A program made the translations under genes and the position numbers. From Prolixibacter sp. SD074 (lineage in GTDB: Bacteria > Bacteroidota > Bacteroidia > Bacteroidales > Prolixibacteraceae): DNA of 64,000 bases. The notes beneath the pieces were generated by a model. That model had not been told where the DNA came from and searched no databases. It saw only the letters and a program-made list of their open reading frames with translations. Position 1 is the first letter of the stretch, and the number at the start of each line of letters is the position of its first letter. The DNA is taken from contig NZ_BLAW01000001.1 in the NCBI RefSeq assembly GCF_009617895.1, forward strand, positions 2,099,001-2,163,000, in the 5' to 3' direction. Below are positions 27,801 to 36,825 of the stretch, one piece after another.

Positions 27801-29344
27801 TTCGGTTCCAAATCGGCCTTACCAGAAAAGAAGAACTGCAGGTTCGGATCGTCGGCATAAATTTCCCCGTCGAAACCTCGCTCACGCGCATTTCCATTCA
27901 GATAAATCGACTTGATCCGGTAATTATTATAATACAAACTGTCGATCAGCCCCTGAATTTTCGCACTGAATTTCCCGTTCCCCAAACGGGTCCCATTCAA
28001 TTTGGTACGCATCGAAATAGTACCCAACGATTTATTATTCAAAACCTTTCCCAAATCGAAAGAACGGGTAATCACTCTTCCCTCAAAATCGACCTTCCCA
28101 TTTTCGGCGGGTTGAAAGGCAAGGTCACTGGAGATCTGCCCCAAATCTCCGTTGAGCGTACCATAAGCCACAAAATCCGACGGGAATCCTGTAAAGTTAC
28201 CCCGGTAAGTCAGCTGCACACTGTCGAGTAGTTGCTTCGGAACCTGAATCGGTTTCATTCCTTCCGGCAACTTCAGCGCAGCCAGATCGCGAAAATCAAA
28301 GGTGTTGTCATAAAATTTAAAGAAGATGTAGGTCTTTTGCCAGTCGGGCAATCCCCGCATATCGAGGTCAGCCTGAAAACGGATATATTTTCCGATTCTG
28401 AATTTGAAATCCCTAATCTTGAAGTTATCCACGGTTCCCCTGACCAATCCCGAGAAGTGAAACGGTGCGCCCATTCCCCACAGCGACGGTACGAAATAGG
28501 CTAAATCATGCAATGACACACGGGAATCGTTGAACTGCGAATTGACCTGATAATTATTCAGTTTCGACAAAAAAGGATACAGCTCACCGTTCTGAGTTAA
28601 CTCGGTTGAATCCACAGGGATGATTCGCGGACTGAACTGCAACTCCGCCGCATCCAGTCTTGTGCTGTCTGTCTCCAGAAAAAAATTCGCGGCAGTAAAT
28701 GTCGATGAATCAATCCGGGCATTAAAAGCAATGTTCTTTACCACAAAGCCCGATTTTTCGTTAAAAGAAAGATGATCGATCCGAAAGGACATGGCCGAAT
28801 CGGCGTCCTGATAATTAAGAAGGGACAAATTCAGATTACGAACAGCAACATCATGAAAATTAAGACCATGCTCATGAGGATTGGCGCCACTAAGCTGTCG
28901 GTATTTGAATTCCGAATTCCGTAAGTGAATATTGTCGAAGGTAACTTGCCAGGGATGAACGGTGTCAGCTGGCATCGCGTTAAGCGAATCAATCAAAAAT
29001 TGAAGATTCAGCTTCGATGAATCCTTTCGCAGATTTACCTCTGCACCCCACAGGTAGAGATTACTGAAATGAACCACACGCTTCCGCGGAAGAATACTGT
29101 CGATATCGGCCTTAACGTTTTTCGCATAAATTAACGTGTCGTTGGCTTGATCCTTAATCAGTACTCCCTCAAGTACAATCTGGTGAAAGAGCGCAATATC
29201 GACTCCCTGCACACTCACCTGCGTGTTCAGCGTTGCCGAAAGTTGTTGCGTCACCCACTGCACCACCCTCAACTGAACTTTATTAGAGCGGAAAGTGAGA
29301 TAAGCCAACACCGGTAATGCCACAACTACCAGTGCGGCGATCAA
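24878..29344 (-). CDS. tamB: Translocation/assembly module TamB-like protein (start in a different frame)
   Basis: A very large AsmA/TamB-family protein (1488 codons from the first in-frame TTG at 29344). The N-terminus is an uncleaved signal anchor (IAALVVVALPVLAYL) after a Lys-rich stretch; the middle is long repeated beta structure with many DFSRIxF-like strands; the C-terminus is the TamB domain (DGTIRHTLFSDMKYDL, DYTVEKGDYLFTLQNVINKKFRIERGG, PVEIKINLSKKLFNP, YISTQDEINRQILSLLVMGQFYTPEYL). It would bridge the periplasm and move phospholipids or help barrel insertion. No ATG lies in frame; the only good ATG is at 29394, in a frame one base off, joined by a run of 7 A. Either the assembly lost one A or a -1 shift takes place (see findings). 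Confidence 0.88.
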   Translation of the reverse strand: MIAALVVVALPVLAYLTFRSNKVQLRVVQWVTQQLSATLNTQVSVQGVDIALFHQIVLEGVLIKDQANDTLIYAKNVKADIDSILPRKRVVHFSNLYLWGAEVNLRKDSSKLNLQFLIDSLNAMPADTVHPWQVTFDNIHLRNSEFKYRQLSGANPHEHGLNFHDVAVRNLNLSLLNYQDADSAMSFRIDHLSFNEKSGFVVKNIAFNARIDSSTFTAANFFLETDSTRLDAAELQFSPRIIPVDSTELTQNGELYPFLSKLNNYQVNSQFNDSRVSLHDLAYFVPSLWGMGAPFHFSGLVRGTVDNFKIRDFKFRIGKYIRFQADLDMRGLPDWQKTYIFFKFYDNTFDFRDLAALKLPEGMKPIQVPKQLLDSVQLTYRGNFTGFPSDFVAYGTLNGDLGQISSDLAFQPAENGKVDFEGRVITRSFDLGKVLNNKSLGTISMRTKLNGTRLGNGKFSAKIQGLIDSLYYNNYRIKSIYLNGNARERGFDGEIYADDPNLQFFFSGKADLEPKIPVFNFTTTVDKANLYVLGLDKKVKNASVSFGLEANFRGSNIDNMNGEINFDQISYTRDIGTLDLSGVNLKTENRPGHNSISLRSDFVDLDMAGKYRFNDILLSFRDYVQHYLPSAKLPFAGEPAVGENKFQFNLQIKESDQLSKFFFPELEAKPPVRISGNFDSYKHLFNLDGFAPDITYRNNEIEGFSLGARSDADRTSIRAGIKKVTLKGKHDIYNLTLNNTAFNDSLATWLTWNNTDTVTYSGEINTLTTFSRDSVTGRNHTEVVINPTKIWAADSLWQIEPSHLTIDSTRWMVDDFHVHHRKEEFKVDGVVSKNPEDKLSLSFGNLKLDDFSDLLDSDLMMSGTLDGKASFSNLYRKLVVSGDLGIMDLVFQDTPLGDASIKSNWDPVKQKVVSSLNLTANGKDRLDISGAYTPDSNRVDYSAKIKGVPLEMLYPFMAGFADQFGGEGYGNLRMSGNLNKPRFDGDVFVQGGKIGIDYLKTNYNYSDTVFFKNDSIIFNRILLKDADNQIARLDGTIRHTLFSDMKYDLSVTTANIKVLNTTARDNNLFYGKAHVSGGIRITGERQYVRLDISLRTEPGTQIFLPMERPESASEYDFITFVNSTKTDSTQHLTVKRPENNSDFEMYMDVEATPSAKVQIIFDPTIGDVIKGQGNGNLRLVYDREGNFKVYGDYTVEKGDYLFTLQNVINKKFRIERGGTISWNGDPNDAVVNLDAVYKLRASLYDLLLNTSNKGDYSRRIPVEIKINLSKKLFNPAVKFDIEFPTADKRTRDEVLQYISTQDEINRQILSLLVMGQFYTPEYLRGNQSFETTGASMVNATTSEMLSNQLSNWLSQISNDFDIGFNYRPGDQVSNREIEVALSTQILDDRVTINGNIGNNGSLQSSNTNQIVGEVEVYVNLDKSGKLQLKVYNRSNDDLIYDTSPYTQGIGISFREEFDSFDDLFQRYFKKSQEKKREQALKKKRKRGG

Positions 29345-29507
29345 TAATATTTTATGGCTTTTTTTAATACTTTTGTGCTTTTATGAAGAAACATTCTCTC
29401 CGGAAATCATGTTAATATTCGGGGCACATAAAAATAGTTTTTTTCCAACAGACAATCCAAGTATTCTACAGCTGTCTGCACCAAATTTTTCAAGGAAAAT
29501 ACGCACA

Positions 29508-30548
29508 ATGAATAACACGGAAAATATTGTTATTTTAGGTATAGAATCCTCCTGCGATGATACTTCTGCTGCCATCATTCAGAATGGTATCATTAAAAGT
29601 AACGAAGTAGCCGGCCAGGCTGTTCACAAGGCATACGGCGGAGTTGTCCCCGAATTGGCTTCGCGGGCTCATCAACAAAACATTATTCCTGTTGTTGATC
29701 AGGCCATTAAAAAGGCCGGCATTTCCCGCGACGAAATTTCGGCAGTGGCATTTACCCGAGGGCCCGGGTTGTTGGGCTCTTTGTTGGTTGGAACATCGTT
29801 TGCCAAAGGCTTTGCCCTGGCTTCCGGCATTCCGCTAATCGAAATTAACCACTTGCAGGGACATGTGCTGGCACATTTCATCAAAGAAGATGAAAATGAT
29901 GAGTCTGCCCCGGAATTCCCATTCCTCTGCCTCTTGGTTTCCGGCGGAAACTCACAAATCATCATTGTGCGTGACCACCTCGACATGGAGGTCATTGGAC
30001 AAACCATTGACGATGCCGCCGGCGAAGCTTTCGACAAGTGCGCCAAAGTGATGGGGCTCCCCTATCCCGGCGGCCCGTTAATCGACAAGCTCGCCAAAGA
30101 GGGAAATCCGAAAGCGTTTAAGTTTGCAGAACCCAAAATTAAGGGACTGGATTACAGCTTCAGTGGACTAAAAACATCTTTCCTTTATTTCATCCGCGAC
30201 AACATCAAAGACAATCCCGACTTCATCGAAGAGAACAAATCGGACATTTGTGCTTCTATTCAGCATACCATAATCAATGTGTTGCTGGCCAAGCTGAAAA
30301 GAGCGGCTAAAGAAACCGGCATCAAAGAGATTACCATTGCCGGTGGAGTTTCTGCCAACAGCGGTTTACGCGAAACGTTGCAAAAAGAAGCCGAGAAACA
30401 CAATTGGAAACTACACATCCCGAAATTTGCCTACACCACCGATAATGCGGCCATGATTGCCATCACGGGTTACTACAAATACCTGAAAGGCGAATTTGTC
30501 GGTCAGGAGGTGGCACCATTTTCGCGGATGGTTATCAATGAAAAATAA
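29508..30548 (+). CDS. tsaD: tRNA threonylcarbamoyladenosine transferase TsaD
   Basis: A 346-residue Kae1/TsaD protein that transfers threonylcarbamoyl to A37 of ANN-decoding tRNAs. Start VILGIESSCDDTSAAI; metal His ligands in INHLQGHVLAHF; LLVSGGNSQIIIV; ATPase-fold GQTIDDAAGEAFDKCAK; GGVSANSGLRETL. The ATG at 29508 is chosen because the 45 in-frame codons upstream are not conserved-like. Divergent from tamB. Confidence 0.96.
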   Translation: MNNTENIVILGIESSCDDTSAAIIQNGIIKSNEVAGQAVHKAYGGVVPELASRAHQQNIIPVVDQAIKKAGISRDEISAVAFTRGPGLLGSLLVGTSFAKGFALASGIPLIEINHLQGHVLAHFIKEDENDESAPEFPFLCLLVSGGNSQIIIVRDHLDMEVIGQTIDDAAGEAFDKCAKVMGLPYPGGPLIDKLAKEGNPKAFKFAEPKIKGLDYSFSGLKTSFLYFIRDNIKDNPDFIEENKSDICASIQHTIINVLLAKLKRAAKETGIKEITIAGGVSANSGLRETLQKEAEKHNWKLHIPKFAYTTDNAAMIAITGYYKYLKGEFVGQEVAPFSRMVINEK

Positions 30549-30573
30549 GACAACGAATAAACTATTCAGTGGG

Positions 30574-30605
30574 AAGCCTGGCATCAACAGCCCGGCTTTC
30601 TTTTT
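30574..30605 (+). terminator. Terminator of tsaD
   Basis: A stem with one mismatch (30574-30582 with 30590-30598, 7-base loop) followed by a T-rich tail on the plus strand, 25 bp after the stop. Confidence 0.65.
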
Positions 30606-30623
30606 CCCCTTCCGGGAAGAAAA

Positions 30624-31373
30624 TCAGAAGACGTTAAATAATTTCAGGGTCACTACTACCAGCGCCAACAGAAGGAAATACTTCACCACTTTGGGGCCCC
30701 AACTAACTGCAAACTTAGCTCCGACAACTGCTCCCAACATATTCCCGACAGCCAGTATTAAACCAGCTTTCAGATCCACCTGGTGATTAAAAAAGAAAAC
30801 AGCCAGCGCAAAGGGGGTATAGAGAAGAATGATCCATTTCTTCACCGCGTTACCACGAACAAGATCGTAACCGCTTCCCATTACTAATCCTGCCAACAGC
30901 AAAAATCCGGTCCCCACCTGAATAAAACCTCCATACATCCCGATGAAAAAGAAAATCAGGTAATGCCACCAAACGGGACGTTCGGGATCGGCTATCATGC
31001 TTCGTTCCCATGTTTTCGGTTTTAACAACACCAGAAAGAACATGAGCCCCAGCACCACGGCAATTACCCGCCGCATGATCTCTTCATTCAAATCAGCCGC
31101 AATAAAAGCGCCGGGAATGGCCCCGATTACTGCCGGAATGGCCAGCCTTGAATCGACTTTCAGATTAATGGCTTTGTTATCACGAAAGGTTTTAACACCG
31201 GCAATATTCTGCAGCAAAATGGCAACACGGTTGGTCCCGTTGGCTACACCCGCCGGGAGTCCCAGGAACATCAACATTGGCAGGGTAAGCATAGAGCCTC
31301 CGCCAGCCAGCGTATTCACAAATCCGGCCAAAAAACCGACACCGATTAATCCTGCAATCAGATACCATTCCAT
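30624..31373 (-). CDS. TSUP (TauE/SafE) family permease
   Basis: A 249-residue inner-membrane protein with about 8 hydrophobic segments in two repeats. First repeat: GFLAGFVNTLAGGGSMLTLP and GVANGTNRVAILLQ; second: IGMYGGFIQVGTGFLLL, the TSUP pattern. Members move sulfite, sulfonates or organic anions; substrate unknown. The ATG abuts a terminator hairpin that belongs to the upstream glyA (see findings). Convergent with tsaD. Confidence 0.87.
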   Translation of the reverse strand: MEWYLIAGLIGVGFLAGFVNTLAGGGSMLTLPMLMFLGLPAGVANGTNRVAILLQNIAGVKTFRDNKAINLKVDSRLAIPAVIGAIPGAFIAADLNEEIMRRVIAVVLGLMFFLVLLKPKTWERSMIADPERPVWWHYLIFFFIGMYGGFIQVGTGFLLLAGLVMGSGYDLVRGNAVKKWIILLYTPFALAVFFFNHQVDLKAGLILAVGNMLGAVVGAKFAVSWGPKVVKYFLLLALVVVTLKLFNVF

Positions 31374-31400
31374 AAAAAAGGAGCTGTTAAAATCAGCCCC
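31374..31400 (-). terminator. Terminator of glyA, touching the next start codon
   Basis: Stem 31380-31386 with 31394-31400 (one G-T pair on the minus strand), then six T residues at 31379-31374 immediately before the ATG at 31373 of the TSUP gene. It ends glyA transcripts. Confidence 0.65.
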
Positions 31401-31430
31401 TAATTTCGAAAAAATATTTTAAGTCCCCGT

Positions 31431-32711
31431 TTACCAGGCGAAAATCGGGAAGTCTTTCATCATCTCGTTAACTTTTCCGCGAACGCGGGCAATGGTAGCT
31501 TCATCGTCGATGTTACTAATCACTTCATCAATCAGGCCGACGATTAACGGCATGTGTCCCTCTTTCAATCCGCGGGTAGTAATAGCCGGAGTTCCCACGC
31601 GCAAACCGGAAGTCTGGAAAGGAGAACGGCTATCGAACGGCACCATGTTTTTGTTAATGGTAATGTCGGCCAAAACCAGTATATTTTCTACTTTTTTACC
31701 GGTTATTTCCGGGAATTTGGTTCGCAGGTCAATCAGCATCGAGTGGTTATCGGTTCCACCCGAAATCACTTTATAGCCTTTATCGATAAATGCCTGGGCC
31801 ATCACTTTTGCATTTTTCTGCACCTGCGCCTGATAGGTTTTGTATTCGGGCAGTAAGGCTTCGCCAAATGCAACGGCCTTGGCAGCAATTACATGCTCAA
31901 GCGGTCCGCCCTGAATACCCGGGAATACAGCTGAATTGAGTAAGGCAGACATCATCCGTACCTCACCTTTCTTCGTGGTGATGCCCCATGGATTTTCAAA
32001 ATCTTTCCCCATCAGAATAATACCACCACGTGGTCCACGCAGGGTTTTATGCGTCGTTGACGTAACAATGTGTGCATATTTCACCGGATTGTCCAGCAGG
32101 CCGGCAGCAATCAGTCCAGCCGGGTGAGCCATATCCACCATGAAGATAGCGCCAATCTTATCGGCAATTTTGCGCATCCGTTTGTAATCCCACTCACGTG
32201 AATAGGCCGAAGCACCACCGATAATCATTTTCGGCTTTTCTTTCAACGCCAGCTCTTCCATCATGTCATAATCAACCATGCCGGTATCTTCCTTCACTTT
32301 GTACGCAATCGGATTATAAAGCAAACCGGATGAGTTAACCGGCGAACCATGTGAAAGGTGACCGCCGTGCGACAGGTCAAGCCCCATGAACGTATCGCCA
32401 GGTTTAAGAACCGTCATCAAAACCGCCATATTGGCCTGTGCACCTGAGTGCGGTTGTACGTTGGCATATTCGGCATCAAACAGCTCCTTAATCCGATCGA
32501 TGGCCAGTTGCTCCGCCTCATCAACATGCTGACAACCGCCATAATAGCGATGTCCGGGGTAACCCTCTGCATATTTATTGGTCAGGCACGAACCCATAGC
32601 TGCCATTACCTGCTCCGAAACAAAGTTCTCCGAAGCAATTAATTCAATTCCGTTACGCTGTCGCTGATCTTCTTTTTCGATGATTTCAAAAACCTGGGTA
32701 TCTTTTTTCAT
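31431..32711 (-). CDS. glyA: Serine hydroxymethyltransferase
   Basis: A 426-residue PLP enzyme that swaps serine and glycine with tetrahydrofolate. Seen: [56 protein letters not shown], the PLP-Lys region [13 protein letters not shown], and [14 protein letters not shown]. Length normal. Monocistronic or with the TSUP gene by read-through. Confidence 0.96.
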   Translation of the reverse strand: MKKDTQVFEIIEKEDQRQRNGIELIASENFVSEQVMAAMGSCLTNKYAEGYPGHRYYGGCQHVDEAEQLAIDRIKELFDAEYANVQPHSGAQANMAVLMTVLKPGDTFMGLDLSHGGHLSHGSPVNSSGLLYNPIAYKVKEDTGMVDYDMMEELALKEKPKMIIGGASAYSREWDYKRMRKIADKIGAIFMVDMAHPAGLIAAGLLDNPVKYAHIVTSTTHKTLRGPRGGIILMGKDFENPWGITTKKGEVRMMSALLNSAVFPGIQGGPLEHVIAAKAVAFGEALLPEYKTYQAQVQKNAKVMAQAFIDKGYKVISGGTDNHSMLIDLRTKFPEITGKKVENILVLADITINKNMVPFDSRSPFQTSGLRVGTPAITTRGLKEGHMPLIVGLIDEVISNIDDEATIARVRGKVNEMMKDFPIFAW

Positions 32712-32740
32712 GGTAAAAATTTAATCTGTTTTGTGTTGGC

Positions 32741-32748
32741 CAAAGGTA
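32741..32748 (-). promoter_or_regulatory. -7 element for glyA
   Basis: TACCTTTG on the minus strand fits TAnnTTTG, 30 bp before the glyA ATG. -33 box not clear. Confidence 0.5.
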
Positions 32749-32863
32749 CAATTTTTCATCCCTTTTTTGGCTGCGCCAAGATGTTACGAAATGCAAATTT
32801 AAACCAGTAATAATCTCATGGTTTCTTCGCCAACCTTATGTTTTATAATAGCTTTTCCCCTGG

Positions 32864-34636
32864 CTATTCCGAAAAGTGAACGAGCACACTGCGGTAAGCA
32901 TTAAAAATGGCCGCTTTCGAGATAAATCCGATGTATTTACCATCTTCCAGAACAGGTAAATTCCATGCCCCTGTCTCATGAAACTTTTTCATCACACTTT
33001 CCATGCGTTCATCCTTCGAAACGAATGCCGGTGGCGTGGTCATCACATCCGTCACAAATGTTTTGTCGTACATATCTTTGTTGAACATGATTTCACGAAT
33101 ATCGTCCAGCAGTACAATTCCTTCAAACCGGTTATTCTTATCCACTACCGGGAAAATGTTTCGTTTCGACGTGGAAATAACCCTGACCAGTTCCCCCAGG
33201 TTGGCATCAACCGGAACGGTCAGCAAATCGGTTTCAATCACATTCCGAAGTTTCAGCAAAGTCAGAATTGCTTTATCCTTATCATGAGTAATCAACTCGC
33301 CCCGTTCGGATAATCGAATATGATAAATAGACAAAGGTTCGAAAGGAATAATTGTAAGGTAAGAAACAGCGCTGGTTATCATGAGCGGAATATACAAACT
33401 AAAGCCACCTGTAATTTCAGCAATCAGGAAAATAGCGGTCATTGGGGCATGCATCACGCCAGCCATGGCACCAGCCATCCCTACCAGGGCAAAATTCCGA
33501 ACAGGCACTGGCATGCCAAGAAGTCCCAATAATTTAGCCATAAAAAATCCGGCCATTCCTCCAAGAAAAAGCGCCGGAGCAAAAATTCCACCAACACCAC
33601 CTGAAGCAGTTGTCACTGACGAAGCCACTATCTTGGTCAAAATAATGGCAGCAATAATCACAAGAAACCAAATCTCATTATGCTGCAACCCAACAAAAAT
33701 TGAATTTTTCAATAGCTCTTCGCTATGTCCGTTAAGAATGGCATCAATAGAAAAATAGCCTTCTCCCCACAATGATGGAAAAAGAAAAACCAGGCCTCCT
33801 AAAACCAATGCCCCAACCAATACCCGGGCATACGGATTCTTAAGCTGCTTAAATTTCCCTTCAATATACATTGTCCCGCGCGTGAAAAGAAGCGAAATAA
33901 ATCCGCACAACACGCCCAAAACAATATACCACACAATGTTGTGCATATCAAAAGAATCGAGCAAATGAAAAGAGAAATGATATCCCTGCCCCATGAAGAA
34001 ATAGGTCAGAAGGGCGGCGGATGCTGAAGCAATGAGTAAAGGGATGAGTGAAGACATGGTCAGATCCAGCATCAGCACTTCGATTGCAAAGACAAGACCT
34101 GCCAGGGGAGCCTTAAAAATTCCGGAAATAGCGCCGGCTGCACCACAGCCAACCATTAGCGTCATCATGCGATAGTCCAGACGAAACATTCGGGCAATGT
34201 TCGAACCAATGGACGAACCGGTTAATGCAACGGGCGCTTCAGCACCAACGGAACCACCGAAACCAATCGTAATCACACTCCCGATCATCGACGTGATGGT
34301 ATTGTGGAGTTTAATAATACTTTTCTTGTTGGAAATGGCAAACAGAATTTTCGCAACACCATGACCAATGTCGTCTTTCACCACATACTTAACAAAAAGC
34401 ATCGTAATCAGAATCCCAATTCCCGGATAGGCCAGATATTGATAACTCTGTCCATACGAAGTGAAATCATGCGTTAAAAAATGACTGGCAAAATGAATGG
34501 TGTTTTGCAGCAAAATGGCAGCCAGTCCGCTAAGTAATCCGACAATTAAACTGAGCAACACGGTTAACTGATGCTCATTAAGATGCTTTAATCGCCACTC
34601 TCTGATGAGAAGCGAAAGATCAGCTAATTTTTTCAT
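32864..34636 (-). CDS. ClC-type chloride channel with two CBS domains (second copy)
   Basis: A 590-residue membrane protein. About 40-455 is a ClC channel/antiporter core: GSVGAEAPVALTGSSIGSNIAR (the GxEGP loop with the gating Glu, here GAEAP), GGVGGIFAPALFLGG and later ALVGMAGAMAGVMHAPMT. About 460-585 is a pair of CBS domains (SKRNIFPVVDKNNRFEGIV; TGAWNLPVLEDGKYIGFISK). The chloride-binding GSGIP motif is replaced by GHGVA. It may be a channel or an anion/proton exchanger. ATG at 34636; an upstream TTG is not used. Tandem to a second ClC gene, 75 bp apart. Confidence 0.88.
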   Translation of the reverse strand: MKKLADLSLLIREWRLKHLNEHQLTVLLSLIVGLLSGLAAILLQNTIHFASHFLTHDFTSYGQSYQYLAYPGIGILITMLFVKYVVKDDIGHGVAKILFAISNKKSIIKLHNTITSMIGSVITIGFGGSVGAEAPVALTGSSIGSNIARMFRLDYRMMTLMVGCGAAGAISGIFKAPLAGLVFAIEVLMLDLTMSSLIPLLIASASAALLTYFFMGQGYHFSFHLLDSFDMHNIVWYIVLGVLCGFISLLFTRGTMYIEGKFKQLKNPYARVLVGALVLGGLVFLFPSLWGEGYFSIDAILNGHSEELLKNSIFVGLQHNEIWFLVIIAAIILTKIVASSVTTASGGVGGIFAPALFLGGMAGFFMAKLLGLLGMPVPVRNFALVGMAGAMAGVMHAPMTAIFLIAEITGGFSLYIPLMITSAVSYLTIIPFEPLSIYHIRLSERGELITHDKDKAILTLLKLRNVIETDLLTVPVDANLGELVRVISTSKRNIFPVVDKNNRFEGIVLLDDIREIMFNKDMYDKTFVTDVMTTPPAFVSKDERMESVMKKFHETGAWNLPVLEDGKYIGFISKAAIFNAYRSVLVHFSE

Positions 34637-34711
34637 GATGCGCAAAAATACTCCTAAATCATGTTATGCAACATGAACTTATGGTAATCTTTGCATTAAT
34701 AAAACAATGGC

Positions 34712-36532
34712 TTAATCGTGCGAAAAGTGTCTTAGCATCTTCTGGTAAGCAGAAAAGACTCTTGCCCGTGAAATGAATCCCACATATTTGCCTTCATCAA
34801 GCACTGCCAGGTTATACCGGCCACACGAATGAAACTTATCGGCCACCTCCTGCATCGAGTCGTTGCTCGACACGTAATACTCGGGCATGTACATCAAATC
34901 CTTCACCTTGATTTTATCGTATTGATCCGGACGGAAAATAAGGTGGCGAATATCATCCATTTTCAGCATGCCACGCATATGATTTTCATTGTCCACTACG
35001 GGAAAAATATCCCGGTGAGACACTTCTATAATTTTCACCAAATCGCCAAGGCTGGCGTCTGCATTCACCGGTTTGAAATCAGTTTCAATCAGTTTGGTCA
35101 CCTTCATCATCGATAACACTGCTTTGTTCTTGTCGTGGGTGAACAATTCTTTACGTTGGGCCAACTGGTACGTATAAACCGAATTTTTCACGAACAAACG
35201 AACTGTCAGGTACGACACCGATGCCACAATCATCAGCGGAACAAACATTTTATACCCGCCGGTCAGTTCGGCAATCAGGAATATTCCGGTTAACGGTGCG
35301 TGCAGCACTCCGGCAATCAGACCTGCCATTGCGATAAGCGCAAACGTACTTTCATTCACCACATGAATTCCGGTGGTGTTCAAAAACATAGCGAACAACA
35401 TTCCGGTATGCACCCCCATGAATAGCGTCGGCGCGAAAATACCTCCTACTCCACCAGCCCCGAAAGTGATACTGGTTGCAAAAATCTTCACCAATATCAG
35501 CAGAATGATGAAAACGAATACGGAATAGATGTTTCCCCGCATGAACTCGAAAAGCGAATTATCGTAAAGATACCCCATGTGTCCCTGGAGACAGTTGTTA
35601 ATAGGGTTATAGCCTTCACCAAAAAGGGGGGGGAAAAGTAAAACAATCACTCCTAACAGGACACCCCCTATCAAGAGCCGCTTCCATTCACTTGACATCC
35701 CTTCGAACCATTCACTGATAAACCGGTACACTTTGGAAAAGTAAGCTGAAACTAACCCGGTCACAATACCCAACAAAATATACCAGGGAAGATCACCATG
35801 AGTAAAGGTTGCCTCAAACTTAAAAGGATACAATACATCCTGTCCCAGAAAGAAATACGATGTGACCACTGCTGTTATGGATGAAACCAACAACGGAATC
35901 AGTGAAAAAGAGGTCAAATCAATCATAATCACCTCTACAGCGAAAACAATGCCCGTAATCGGCGCCTTAAAAATGGCAGCCATGGCAGCAGCTGAAGCAC
36001 ACCCCAGCATTAACATGATCTGTTTGTACTCGAGGTGAAACAAGATAGCCAGATTCGACCCAATGGCTGCACCTGTTGCCACCGTTGGTCCCTCCAACCC
36101 AACCGAACCACCAAATCCAACCGTCAGCGAACTGGTGATAATGGACGAAAACATGTTGTGCCGCCTGATTTTCCCGTTACGCTGCGAGAGGGAATAAAGT
36201 ACATTGGGAATCCCGTGCCGGACCGGCCGCTTAATCACATATTTGATGATGAAAACCGTAAGCGAGAGACCAATAATTGGGAATATGAAATTGAAATAGG
36301 TATGTATCTTTTCAGGAATGTAATTGTCCAGCAGCCCATCAATAAACCAAACCGTATTCTTAATGATTACTGCGGAAAAACCACCACCAATGCCCACCAC
36401 AATACTGAGCATGATAATAAAGGTTCCCGGTTTTATATGAGTCAACCTCCATTTATGAAATCGGGCCAATGGGGTATTCAGGTACGACATGCTATTCCTA
36501 TCTGCTATATTTTCCTGTTCTGAAAGCGCCAT
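34712..36532 (-). CDS. ClC-type chloride channel with two CBS domains (first copy)
   Basis: A 606-residue paralogue of the protein at 32864-34636. Gating-Glu loop GSVGLEGPTVATGAAIGS, filter motif GGVGGIFAPTLFMG, and two C-terminal CBS domains (VSHRDIFPVVDNENHMRGML; CGRYNLAVLDEGKYVGFISRA). The GSGIP motif is RHGIP. The two genes are about 40 % alike by eye over long stretches and probably arose by local duplication. First gene of the pair; the 293-bp gap upstream (36533-36825) has no gene. Confidence 0.89.
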   Translation of the reverse strand: MALSEQENIADRNSMSYLNTPLARFHKWRLTHIKPGTFIIMLSIVVGIGGGFSAVIIKNTVWFIDGLLDNYIPEKIHTYFNFIFPIIGLSLTVFIIKYVIKRPVRHGIPNVLYSLSQRNGKIRRHNMFSSIITSSLTVGFGGSVGLEGPTVATGAAIGSNLAILFHLEYKQIMLMLGCASAAAMAAIFKAPITGIVFAVEVIMIDLTSFSLIPLLVSSITAVVTSYFFLGQDVLYPFKFEATFTHGDLPWYILLGIVTGLVSAYFSKVYRFISEWFEGMSSEWKRLLIGGVLLGVIVLLFPPLFGEGYNPINNCLQGHMGYLYDNSLFEFMRGNIYSVFVFIILLILVKIFATSITFGAGGVGGIFAPTLFMGVHTGMLFAMFLNTTGIHVVNESTFALIAMAGLIAGVLHAPLTGIFLIAELTGGYKMFVPLMIVASVSYLTVRLFVKNSVYTYQLAQRKELFTHDKNKAVLSMMKVTKLIETDFKPVNADASLGDLVKIIEVSHRDIFPVVDNENHMRGMLKMDDIRHLIFRPDQYDKIKVKDLMYMPEYYVSSNDSMQEVADKFHSCGRYNLAVLDEGKYVGFISRARVFSAYQKMLRHFSHD

Positions 36533-36772
36533 AAAAGTAAGAAAAAACGAGTAAGTTCAATATTCTAACCGGATTCACACAACCTCCTGACAGTCATTCA
36601 CGACGATGAAAACTGCCTGCAGACTTGCTTCATTCATCTCCTTTTTCCCATCTTCGAATAGTTAATTGCAGCTTCGAATTGACAGCTCAAATTACGAAAA
36701 CAAAAACTTTCTTGCAGAAAAAGTGTTGCTATGGATTCGTCCCTCGTATTACTTTTCACAACTAATTTACTA

Positions 36773-36780
36773 TACATTTG
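36773..36780 (+). promoter_or_regulatory. -7 element for the flavin oxidoreductase/M16 operon
   Basis: TACATTTG matches TAnnTTTG, 46 bp before the ATG at 36826. A T-rich stretch near 36753 may serve as -33. Confidence 0.6.
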
Positions 36781-36825
36781 AGGGTGGTTTGAATAAGCTA
36801 CCTTTACCTTTTATTCAAATTATAT

